Both the position numbers and the translations under genes were made by a program. This document shows, piece by piece, positions 1 through 7,176 of a stretch of 64,000 bases of DNA. Position 1 is the stretch's first letter. Every line of letters begins with the position of its first letter. This DNA comes from Streptomyces sp. 135. GTDB lineage: Bacteria > Actinomycetota > Actinomycetes > Streptomycetales > Streptomycetaceae. The stretch is taken from positions 5,890,001 through 5,954,000 of the forward strand of contig NZ_CP075691.1 in the NCBI RefSeq assembly GCF_020026305.1. Direction: 5' to 3'. The notes under the pieces are model-generated. The model ran no database searches, was not told where the DNA came from, and saw only the letters and a list, made by a program, of their open reading frames with translations.

Positions 1-1
1 G

Positions 2-1318
2 ATCATGCCGGCCACGCTGTCGCTGCTCGCGGCGACCTTCCCGCGCGCGGAGCGGGCCAAGGCCATCGTGCTGTGGACCGCCACCGCCGGTCTCGCGATC
101 GCCGCGGGTCCGCTGGTCGCGGGCGCGCTCCTGGAGGACCACGGCTGGTCCTCGACCTTCCTGATCAACGTGCCGGTCGCCGTCCTCGCGATCGCCGGTG
201 CCTTCGTGCTGATCCCGCCGTCCAAGGCCGGGCACCACGACCGCATCGACTACGTCGGCGGGCTGCTCTCCGTCATCTGGACCGGCGCGCTGGTCTACAT
301 GATCATCCAGGGTCCGCACTTCGGCTGGGACGTCAAGGCGGTCTCCGCGGCCGTCGTGGCGGGCGTCGGCCTGCTGGCCTTCGTCGCCTGGGAGCTGCGA
401 CACCCGCACCCGATCCTGAACGTCCGCCGCTTCCTCGACCGCCGCTTCGCCGGCTCGAACCTCGCGGTGGCGCTGTTCTTCCTCGCGGTCTTCGGCGCGT
501 TCTACTACCTGACCCAGCACCTCCAGTTCGTCCTCGGCTACAACCCGCTGGAGACGGGCGTGCGCATGCTGCCGCTCGCGGGCGCGGTCTTCGTCGGCTC
601 GGCGCTCACCGGTTTCCTCACCCCGCGCATCGGCATGAAGATCACCGTGTCGGCGGGCATGGTCGCGGGCACGGTGGCGCTCGCCCTGCTCACCCAGGTC
701 GACGTCCACTCCTCGTACGGGGACTTCGTCGCCCCGCTGATCGTCCTCGGCCTGGCCATCGGCCTCGCGCTGTCGCCGTGCACCGACGCGATCATGGGCG
801 CGTTCCCCGAGTCGGAGCTGGGCGTCGGCGGCGCGGTCAACGACACGTCCCTGGAGCTCGGCGGGTCGCTCGGCATCGCCATCCTCGGCTCGGTGCTGGC
901 CAGTTCGTACTCCTCGAAGCTGGAGGACGCGGCGTCGGCCTCCGGCACCAAGCTGCCCGACGGCACGCTGGAGACCGCGCAGGACTCGGTCGGCGCGGGC
1001 TACGCGGTGGCCCAGGGCATCGGCGACAAGGCGCACGCGGCGGCGGAGCAGGCGGCCCACGCCTCTTCCCAGCAGCAGGCGGCCCAGCTCAAGGGCCAGG
1101 CCGAGCAGCTGGCCCAGGGCGCGGGCAAGATGGCCGACGCGGTCGGCTCCGCTTTCTCCGACGCGGTCGCGCACACCAGCCTGGTCGGCGCGGTGATCCT
1201 CGGCGTCGGCACGGTCCTGGTGGCGGTTCTGCTGCCGCGCAAGGGCAGGGCCGCAGAGCCCGAGGCCGAGGCCTCGGCGCCGGAGCCGGTCGCCGCCGGG
1301 TCCAGCGGCCGGAAGTAG
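2..1318 (+). CDS. DHA2-type MFS drug exporter, C-terminal part (5' end outside window)
   Basis: The frame is open to the window edge, so the true start lies upstream; about 438 residues are visible of a family that usually has 500 or more. The first visible stretch contains the antiporter motif region (GPLVAGALLEDHGWSSTF), typical of transmembrane helix 5 of proton-driven multidrug exporters. Roughly nine hydrophobic helices follow. A long Ala/Gln-rich soluble stretch (about residues 305-380) precedes the last helix, common in Streptomyces DHA2 members. The protein should sit in the plasma membrane and export a small molecule; the substrate cannot be read from sequence. A strong hairpin follows the stop. 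Sure of the superfamily, not of the substrate. Confidence 0.9.
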   Translation: MMPATLSLLAATFPRAERAKAIVLWTATAGLAIAAGPLVAGALLEDHGWSSTFLINVPVAVLAIAGAFVLIPPSKAGHHDRIDYVGGLLSVIWTGALVYMIIQGPHFGWDVKAVSAAVVAGVGLLAFVAWELRHPHPILNVRRFLDRRFAGSNLAVALFFLAVFGAFYYLTQHLQFVLGYNPLETGVRMLPLAGAVFVGSALTGFLTPRIGMKITVSAGMVAGTVALALLTQVDVHSSYGDFVAPLIVLGLAIGLALSPCTDAIMGAFPESELGVGGAVNDTSLELGGSLGIAILGSVLASSYSSKLEDAASASGTKLPDGTLETAQDSVGAGYAVAQGIGDKAHAAAEQAAHASSQQQAAQLKGQAEQLAQGAGKMADAVGSAFSDAVAHTSLVGAVILGVGTVLVAVLLPRKGRAAEPEAEASAPEPVAAGSSGRK

Positions 1319-1333
1319 CAGTAGCGGTACATG

Positions 1334-1369
1334 GGCCGGGGCAGGGAGGTGAACCTCCCTGCCCCGGCC
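1334..1369 (+). terminator. Rho-independent-type terminator after the MFS gene
   Basis: A perfect 17-bp inverted repeat (1334-1350 with 1353-1369) flanks a 2-nt spacer and is followed by TTGTGTT. It lies 16 nt after the MFS stop codon, as expected for its terminator. Confidence 0.85.
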
Positions 1370-1511
1370 TTGTGTTCGGCGCCCTGTTGCGGACGGCCCG
1401 CTGGACCGTCGAGCACTGCGTGGGGCCGCTCGGGGTCGGTACGTTGCTGGTCAAACCCCTGCGGCACGTCACCGGGGTGCATGAGCCCCGAAAAGAAGTC
1501 GTCGAAATTCG

Positions 1512-1541
1512 TTGACACCACTCCAGGTGGAGTACTACGTT
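1512..1541 (+). promoter_or_regulatory. Promoter with palindromic operator inside the spacer
   Basis: TTGACA at 1512-1517 and TACGTT at 1536-1541 are separated by 18 bp. The spacer holds the inverted repeat ACTCCA-GG-TGGAGT (1520-1533). A palindrome between -35 and -10 with a long spacer is the layout used by MerR-family regulators. It points toward the DHFR-like gene starting at 1767. No regulator gene is adjacent, so its controller is unknown. Confidence 0.55.
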
Positions 1542-1605
1542 CTAACCACTTCGGGCAGAGTACAACGAGCGACGTGCTTCTCGGCGCGTCGGACAAGGAG
1601 CCAGA

Positions 1606-1695
1606 TTGCGCAGCCCCAGGCGCTTCCCGCGGCCCGTCAAGCCGCAGTCCGTGCCGCGGCCCCGGCCGCTCCCCAAGCCGGGGAGCCGCAGCTGA
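1606..1695 (+). CDS. Possible 29-residue Pro/Arg-rich peptide in the leader
   Basis: A TTG codon at 1606 follows an excellent ribosome site (AAGGAG, 1595-1600, 5-nt gap) and opens a 29-codon frame ending in TGA at 1693-1695. The product is rich in Pro and Arg and matches nothing I recognise. It lies between the promoter at 1512-1541 and the reductase gene at 1767. It could be a leader peptide, the remnant of a larger gene, or chance; codon composition alone cannot decide in DNA of this GC content. Confidence 0.25.
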   Translation: MRSPRRFPRPVKPQSVPRPRPLPKPGSRS

Positions 1696-1766
1696 CCGGC
1701 CACCGCGCCCGCGCCCGCGCCCTCGATGGACCTACCGCCCCCGACCGCCGCTTCCCAGGAGTCCGC

Positions 1767-2372
1767 ATGCGAAAGCTCGTCTACTTCATCGCCGTCAGCA
1801 TCGACGGGTTCATCGCCGGGCCCGACGGTTCCGACCCCACGGGCCCCGACGGCTTCTGGCCGGTCGCTCAGGACTACGTCCAGCACCTCGCGCAGACGTA
1901 CCCCGAGACCCTGCCGGCCCCGGCCAGGGAAGCCCTCGGCATCACCGCCGAGGGGACCCACTTCGACACCATCCTCGAAGGCCGCAGGACGTACATGAAC
2001 GGCGTGGACGCCGGATTCGCCAACTGCTACCCGCACTTGAGGCACTACGTCTTCACCCGCACCCTCACCGAGAGCCCCGACCCCGGCGTCGAACTCGTCG
2101 CCACCGACCCCCTCGCCAAGGTGCGCGAGCTGAAGCGCGAGGACGGCAAGGACATCTGGCTCTGCGGCGGCGGCGAGCTGGCCGGAGCGCTGCGCGGCGA
2201 GATCGACCGCCTGGTCGTCAAGCTGGCCCCGCTGACGCTGGGTTCGGGCACACCCCTGTTCGGCCGGGGTGCCGCCTTCGAACCGCTGCTGTACGAGCGG
2301 ACGGACGCCGTCGTCCTCGACAGCGGCACGGTGTTCCTCACGTACGACAAGACGGCGAAGAGCGACTCCTAG
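1767..2372 (+). CDS. RibD C-terminal / dihydrofolate-reductase-fold protein
   Basis: 201 residues. The start ATG at 1767 follows CCAGGA and begins with the family signature RKLVYFIAVSIDGFIAGPDG. Later landmarks are the GRRTYMNG stretch and WLCGGGELAGAL near residues 128-141, the conserved glycine-rich NADPH-binding turn of this family, followed by the LTLGSGTPLF segment. These cytosolic proteins share the DHFR fold but usually lack demonstrated folate activity; a nucleotide-dependent reductase role is likely and the substrate is unknown. The frame is open upstream of 1767, but that part is Pro/Arg-rich and unlike the family. The stop codon overlaps the converging hydrolase stop in a shared CTAG. 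Confidence 0.85.
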   Translation: MRKLVYFIAVSIDGFIAGPDGSDPTGPDGFWPVAQDYVQHLAQTYPETLPAPAREALGITAEGTHFDTILEGRRTYMNGVDAGFANCYPHLRHYVFTRTLTESPDPGVELVATDPLAKVRELKREDGKDIWLCGGGELAGALRGEIDRLVVKLAPLTLGSGTPLFGRGAAFEPLLYERTDAVVLDSGTVFLTYDKTAKSDS

Positions 2373-3175
2373 GCGGCGGTCGCGGCGGCGAGGCGGTGCC
2401 CCTCGCCCGCCGCCGCCCGCAGCAGCACCCCGGCCAGCTCGTCGGGCATGGAGAGCATCGGCCAGTGCCCGGTGGCCAGTTCGAAGAAGGTCGCCCCCGG
2501 GCAGGCGAGATGCTGGACCAGCGGCATGCCCGAGGCCACGAGGGCTTCGAGCGCGGCGATGTCCGTCGTCCCGCCGACGGTGCAGAAGACGCCGCTCATC
2601 GGGAGCGCGGCGACCGCCTCCGAGATCCGCAGCCGCTGCGCGGCCGGGCCGAGGGGCATCGGCGAGGCCAGGCGCGCGATCCGGGCGAGCCCCTCGGGGG
2701 AGACGCCCGCGAGGTTCCCGTGCTCCCGCCACTCCTCGGGGGTGGGCGCGGGGACCCGCCAGCCGTCCTCGGCCCGCTCGGCCATGCCGAGCATCCGCTC
2801 CCTGGCCGGCCCGGCGGGCATCAGCTCCCGCACCTGGTCGAGCATGGAGCGGCCGTCCTGCGGCAGCGGCGAGTCCAGGTACACGAGGCGGGCGATCCGC
2901 TCCGTGCGCCGGTCGGCGGCGCCCACCGCCGGGTAGATGCCGTAGCAGTAGCCGACGAGCACCACCTCGTCCGCGTCGACGTGGTCGATCGCCTGGACCA
3001 CGTCCTCGATGTGCGTCTCCAGGTCCGTCTCCGGGCCCGCGAGATGGCGGCGGTCCCCGAGCCCCGTCAGCGTCACCGCGTGCACCTCGGCCCCCGCCGC
3101 GCGCAGCGGTGGCGCCACGTCCCGCCAGATCCAGCCACCCGTGTGACCGCCCGACACCAGCATGAACGCCGTCAT
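2369..3175 (-). CDS. Alpha/beta hydrolase with a cysteine at the nucleophile position
   Basis: 268 residues; ATG at 3175 is preceded by GGGAGGA on the minus strand. The N-terminus carries the oxyanion-type turn LVSGGHTGGWIW. The nucleophile elbow reads VGYCYG, where most relatives have G-H-S-Y-G, so a Cys replaces the usual Ser. A catalytic His is offered by ELATGHWPML near residue 248. Family members hydrolyse esters or C-C bonds; a Cys triad is known in dienelactone hydrolases, but that relationship is not shown here. The gene reads away from a MerR promoter at 3250-3280 and is presumably controlled by the divergent MerR gene. Fold certain, substrate unknown. Confidence 0.85.
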   Translation of the reverse strand: MTAFMLVSGGHTGGWIWRDVAPPLRAAGAEVHAVTLTGLGDRRHLAGPETDLETHIEDVVQAIDHVDADEVVLVGYCYGIYPAVGAADRRTERIARLVYLDSPLPQDGRSMLDQVRELMPAGPARERMLGMAERAEDGWRVPAPTPEEWREHGNLAGVSPEGLARIARLASPMPLGPAAQRLRISEAVAALPMSGVFCTVGGTTDIAALEALVASGMPLVQHLACPGATFFELATGHWPMLSMPDELAGVLLRAAAGEGHRLAAATAA

Positions 3176-3249
3176 GATTCCTCCCGATACGACCTCTGGT
3201 ACGCCGTTGCCCGCGCGGCCGGGCCGATCACCCCGCCGCGCTCGCCCGT

Positions 3250-3280
3250 ACGCTAGGAACTCCCCCTGAGGGAGGTTCAA
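3250..3280 (-). promoter_or_regulatory. MerR-type promoter with 19-bp spacer for the hydrolase
   Basis: On the minus strand, TTGAAC (3275-3280) and TAGCGT (3250-3255) are separated by exactly 19 bp, the elongated spacing recognised by MerR activators. The spacer contains the imperfect palindrome CTCCCTCAGGGGGAG. It lies between the hydrolase start (3175) and the GTG of the MerR gene (3284), so one site can serve both activation of the hydrolase and autoregulation. Confidence 0.75.
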
Positions 3281-3283
3281 GTC

Positions 3284-4281
3284 GTGCCGGAAGACGGCAA
3301 GCCGCAAGGCGGCTCGTGGAGCATCGGGCAGCTGGCCGAGCGGGCGGGCGTCACCGTCAAGACCGTCCGCTTCTACTCCGACCGCGGCCTGCTGCCCGAA
3401 GCCGCCCGCAGCGGCGGCGGCCACCGCCGCTACGGCCCCGAGGCGCTGGAGCGGCTCCGCCTCATCCGCTCCCTGCGCGGCCTCGACGTGCCGGTGCCCG
3501 ACGTCGGCCGGCTCCTCGAACAGGAGGACGCGCTGGACGACGCCCTGGAGGGCGTCATCGACGGCCGGCTGCGCGAACTCGGCACGCGCCTGACCGTCCT
3601 GCGCTGGCGGCAGGCCGCGCTGCGCCTGCTGCGCGACTGCCCCGCCGAGGAGCGCGCCGAGCGGCTGCGGCTGGTCGGCGGGCTGCCGACGCCGCCCAGC
3701 ACGGCCGCGCTCGCGCGGTTCTGGCGGCGCTGGCTGCCCGCGCGGCTGCTTACCTGGTCGTGTCGGCCGTCGTCGAACAGGCGGTCCCGCAGCTGCCCGA
3801 CGACCCGGCCCCGGCCCAGGTGCTGGCCTTCGCCCGGCTGCACGCGTTCGTGTCCGACAGCTGCTTCGACGCGGGCCCGGGCCCGGACGGCTGCCGGCCC
3901 GAGGTGCACCTGCCCGGCAAGGGCTACCGCCCCGCCGTGCTCTACGAGGGTCTGCCCGAGGCCTTCGCGCTGGCCTCGGCGGAGCTGCGGGCGGGCCGGG
4001 CGCCGCGCCCGGGCGAGGCGCTCGACTGCTTCGTCGCCGTCCACGCCGCCGCCCTCAACGCCCGCGACAGCGCCGGTTTCCGCCGGGGCCTTGGCCGGAT
4101 GCTCGCCGCCGAGGAGCGCATCGACCACTACTGGCAGCTCGCCGCCGAGGTCATGACCCCGCCGCCGGGCCCGCCCGAGCCGACGCCCGGCGCCGCCGAC
4201 AACTGGCTCCGCGCGGCCCTGGCCGACACCACCGGGCCCGGTCGGCCGGCTCGCGCCGGTGGAGGTCAGACCGGGGCGTAG
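3284..4281 (+). pseudogene. MerR-family regulator, frame broken near 3750
   Basis: GTG at 3284 opens a normal MerR N-terminus: WSIGQLAERAGVTVKTVRFY then DRGLLP and GGHRRYGPEALERLR, the winged helix-turn-helix, followed by a coiled region to about residue 155. The family-like sequence then continues in another frame (YLVVSAVVEQAVPQLPDDP through LPEAFALASAEL to the stop at 4281). The total of 998 nt is one base short of a multiple of three, consistent with a 1-nt loss around 3740-3770. It may be a real pseudogene or a sequencing error. The gene is divergent from the hydrolase whose promoter it should control. Its tail overlaps the converging acyltransferase remnant by 16 bp. Confidence 0.7.
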
Positions 4282-5295
4282 GCCTCTTCGAGCTCCGTCA
4301 AGGACTCCTGCCACAGCTGCGGCAGCCGACCGGGATCGGCGTCGCCGCGGTCGCTGGTGAAGCTGATGGTCGCCTGCTCTGCGTAGGTGGTCAGGGCCAC
4401 GCTCAGCGGGTGGCCGAACAGCAGGGGCGGCAGGCAGGCGAGGCCGCGGACGGGGCGGCCGTTGATCACCAGCCCCGCCCCCAGGGGGACGTTGGTGGTC
4501 AGGAGGGCGGTCCTGCTCCGGTTGAGCAGGCAACGGGTGGCGAGGCCCGCGACGCGGGGCAGGGCGCGCAGGGCCGCCCGCTGCTGCGGGACCTCGGCAG
4601 CGTGCCTGTCCGTGCTCGCGCGCATCAGGTCCAGTCGGCGGCGGGGGTCGGGCTCCGCGCAGTGCAGTTCGGCCCGCAGGGCCGCCAGGTGGTTGCCGAG
4701 GGTGGCCGTCTCGTGGCCCGGAGGGCGGCTCTCGGCCGGGACGAAGGAGTGCAGGGGCCCGGCGCCGCGGGCCGTCCAGTCCTCGGGTGTCCAGGCGCGC
4801 AGGGCACCGGCGGTGGCGGCGAGGTAGATCTGGTTGAGGGAGGCCCCGGCCGCACGGGCGAGTGCCGTCAGGCGCCCTGTGTCGCAGCTCGTGGAGCGTG
4901 ACGCGGCAGTCCTGGCCGGCGTACTCCGCGAGTTCGAGCACGTGTGCCGTGCCGGTCACGTTGGTCGCTCTCAGCGCGTCCAGCGGCGCGGAGAGCGAGA
5001 TGTCGGCGGCGCTGTGCCAGACGGCGGTCGTGCGCTCCGCGAGCCGGCGGTAGTGGGCCGGGGGCAGGGCCAAGCGGGGCCGGGAGACGTCGCCCGACAG
5101 GCAGTGCAGGCGGTCCAGTGCCGCCTGGGGCAGCGGCCCGCCGGCCAGGCCGGTGAGGGACGCGACGACGCGTGCGCGCAGGGCGGCGGGTGTGCCGCGC
5201 CCCAGCGCCGTGACCTCGCGGCCCTCTTCCACGAGCAGGGAGTACAGCAGGCGGGAGCCCAGGAAGCCGGTGGCTCCGGTGAACAGAATGGACAT
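4266..5295 (-). pseudogene. Chimeric remnant: thioester-reductase N-terminus joined to wax-ester-synthase/DGAT C-terminus
   Basis: From the ATG at 5295 the frame gives SILFTGATGFLGSRLL, the NAD(P)-binding start of the thioester-reductase/fatty-acyl-reductase family, for about 130 residues to near 4890. Then a different frame carries about 210 residues of the C-terminal domain of WS/DGAT acyltransferases (GASLNQIYLAATAGALRAW, VPAESRPPG, LGNHLAALRAEL, NVPLGAGLVINGRPV). The rest of the reductase and the acyltransferase N-half with its HHxxxDG active site are missing. This looks like an internal deletion joining two neighbouring lipid genes plus a frame change. Neither activity is expected. A simple sequencing indel cannot explain the missing halves. 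Confidence 0.65.
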
Positions 5296-5456
5296 GCGCG
5301 ACACCATCGCACTGGTCCACGCCCCGTCGGCCCCGGTGGCGGGGGAGCGGGGAAGCGCGACCGGTGACCGCGCCGCCGACCACCCGGATGGCGGGCACAC
5401 CTTCGACGGGGACGGCACGTTAACCGGCGAGAGACCGTCTTGCGGAAGGCAACCTC

Positions 5457-6092
5457 ATGAGGCGCAGCGGCGTATGCGTACCAGGTGTCACCGGGCCTCG
5501 TCACCGGGCCGCCGGAGGGCGGACGGACTGGAGGCGTTTCGCGCTCGCCGCGACAGGCGCGCTGGTGCTGGCCGGTGCGATGGTCGCGGCCACGACGGCC
5601 GCGGCGGTCCCGGTGTCGTTCGCCGTCGCCGGCAGCCCCTTCGCCGTCACGGCGCACCGGCTGGAGGCCAAGGGGGTGACGCAGTTCGCCTCGTTCCGCG
5701 AGGGGACGTCGGGGAAGCGGCACGCGGTCGCCGCGGTCGGACTGGAAGAGGCGGCGCTGTACGGGCTGTGCCAGTCCGCGGTGGCACGGACACCGCTGGG
5801 CACGGCGACGCTGCGGATCCGGTCCGGCGACCACCGGGCGGTGAGGGCTTCGTCGCTGGCGCTCGACCTGTCGTCCATCCGGGGCGACATGCGGTTCCAC
5901 GAGGTGGAGATGGGACGGGACGCCGCCACGCTGCGCGGGGGCGCCCGGGGGGCGGCGGGAACGTACGGCCAGCAGGCGGACGCACTGACGATCCGGCACC
6001 TGGAGATCGACGCCTGGTCGCTGACCGCCGGGGTGTTCACGCTGGGCGACGCCACCATGGACGTCCGCGCCGGGGAGCACCCGTGCGCGTGA
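5457..6092 (+). CDS. DUF6230 family protein
   Basis: 211 residues. After an Arg-rich N-terminus there is one hydrophobic segment (RRFALAATGALVLAGAMVAA, about residues 28-50) that can act as a signal anchor, then a predicted beta-rich exported domain beginning VPVSFAVAGSPFAVTAHRL. This matches the actinobacterial DUF6230 family, in my recollection usually encoded next to DUF6114, and that is the case here. Function is unknown. The stop codon overlaps the GTG of the next gene (GTGA), indicating translational coupling. A GGAAGG ribosome site precedes the ATG. Confidence 0.8.
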   Translation: MRRSGVCVPGVTGPRHRAAGGRTDWRRFALAATGALVLAGAMVAATTAAAVPVSFAVAGSPFAVTAHRLEAKGVTQFASFREGTSGKRHAVAAVGLEEAALYGLCQSAVARTPLGTATLRIRSGDHRAVRASSLALDLSSIRGDMRFHEVEMGRDAATLRGGARGAAGTYGQQADALTIRHLEIDAWSLTAGVFTLGDATMDVRAGEHPCA

Positions 6093-6436
6093 GGGGAGGA
6101 CACCGCCCCCGGGGAGCCATCGCGTGCGTCGCCTGCGCCGGGTTGGAGATCGGCTACTTTCCGCTGGCCCAGGTCGGTCTGCTGCCGGTGCAGGGAGTCA
6201 GCGGGGCGGCCACCGTCATGTTCGCCCTCGCGCTGGTCGGCTGTGCGGCGCACCTGTGGGCCGTGCCGGCGCGCGCCCACCTCAGCGGGGCCGCCGCCAT
6301 CGTCCTGGGCGTCCTCTCCTATCCGTTCGCCAACCTGGGCGGCTTCCTCCTCGGCATGCTCCTCGCGCTGGTCGGAGGGGCCCTGGCACTGGCGTGGCGG
6401 CCTCCGCCCGCCCGGGCCGCGGGGAGCGGCGGGTGA
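6089..6436 (+). CDS. DUF6114 family membrane protein
   Basis: 115 residues, GTG start at 6089 overlapping the stop of the DUF6230 gene. Three to four hydrophobic segments are visible: a first helix around GLEIGYFPLAQVG, a second (ATVMFALALVGCAAHLWAV), and two more (SGAAAIVLGVLSYPFANLGG, GMLLALVGGALALAW). This is the DUF6114 layout, though the N-terminal cytosolic extension of some relatives is shorter here. It is a plasma-membrane protein of unknown function, presumably partnering the DUF6230 protein. Its stop overlaps the next start by GTGA. Confidence 0.8.
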   Translation: MRGGHRPRGAIACVACAGLEIGYFPLAQVGLLPVQGVSGAATVMFALALVGCAAHLWAVPARAHLSGAAAIVLGVLSYPFANLGGFLLGMLLALVGGALALAWRPPPARAAGSGG

Positions 6437-7176
6437 CCCCTGGCCGTGCGCGGTGGTGGCTGGCCGTGGGCGCTTACCTGACCGCCGCCCTCGCCCCGGC
6501 CTGGCGGGCACCGCCGTCGACACGGAGCCCGACGATCACCCGGCGGGGTCTCCGCTCCCGCCCGGGAGACTCCCGCGCCCTCCGACGGGCCGAAGGGCAC
6601 CGCCGCGGGCGCGACCGCGACTGCGTGCCCGGCGCCCTGCCTTCCGCGCAGCCGCGGCGCGGGGAGCGTGCGGCGGCTGCGGGGGCGCTGGCCGGCTGCC
6701 TGGCCGGGGCCGTACCGAGCGGGCGCACCACAGGGTCCGGCGGGACCACGCTGCGGGCGGCCACACTGTCCGTCACCGGCCTCTACTGTCCCCCCGGCGC
6801 GGACGTGTGCCGGGCCTCCGTGATCCACCTGTCCCGGCCCCGCATCCGTTACGGGCAGGGGGAGGCCGCTTCCTGCCTGGCCGCCGAGGAGTTGTCGCTG
6901 ACCGGTGCCGTCCGCTTCCGCGCGGCGAGCCTGCACGGGCGGCTCCTGGGTGTGCTGCCCCTGACCGTCTCCACCCGGACGGTGCCGCCCGTGCCCGTCC
7001 CGTTCCTGCGGCTGGACGCGGTGGTCGCGCGCGGGCTGTGGGTGAAGGCCGGCGAGGGCACGGGCTCGGCGGTGACGGTCGGCCCCGGGAGCGGCGCGTG
7101 CGGTGCCGCCCGCCCCGGCCCGGCCCCGGACCCGTCCTCAGGAGACGCCCCGCCCCCGTCCTCAGGAGACGTATGA
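6433..7176 (+). CDS. Hypothetical exported protein, third member of the DUF6230/DUF6114 triad
   Basis: 247 residues from GTG 6433, which overlaps the stop of DUF6114. A short hydrophobic N-terminal stretch (RWWLAVGAYLTAALAPAW) may be a signal peptide. An Arg-rich segment follows. The C-terminal half looks structured and has a repeating LRAATLSVTGLYC / IHLSRPRIRY / ELSLTGAVRFRAASLHG pattern suggesting stacked beta strands, vaguely like the DUF6230 domain. I do not recognise the family. The last 15 bp overlap the converging GH127 gene. Its overlap-coupled position implies joint function with the two upstream genes. Confidence 0.6.
   Translation: MTPGRARWWLAVGAYLTAALAPAWRAPPSTRSPTITRRGLRSRPGDSRALRRAEGHRRGRDRDCVPGALPSAQPRRGERAAAAGALAGCLAGAVPSGRTTGSGGTTLRAATLSVTGLYCPPGADVCRASVIHLSRPRIRYGQGEAASCLAAEELSLTGAVRFRAASLHGRLLGVLPLTVSTRTVPPVPVPFLRLDAVVARGLWVKAGEGTGSAVTVGPGSGACGAARPGPAPDPSSGDAPPPSSGDV

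Noticed and set aside
3430..5418. A single 662-residue protein on the minus strand
   Set aside because: After about 180 codons the frame loses family sequence and runs antisense through the MerR gene; the acyltransferase domain is in another frame.
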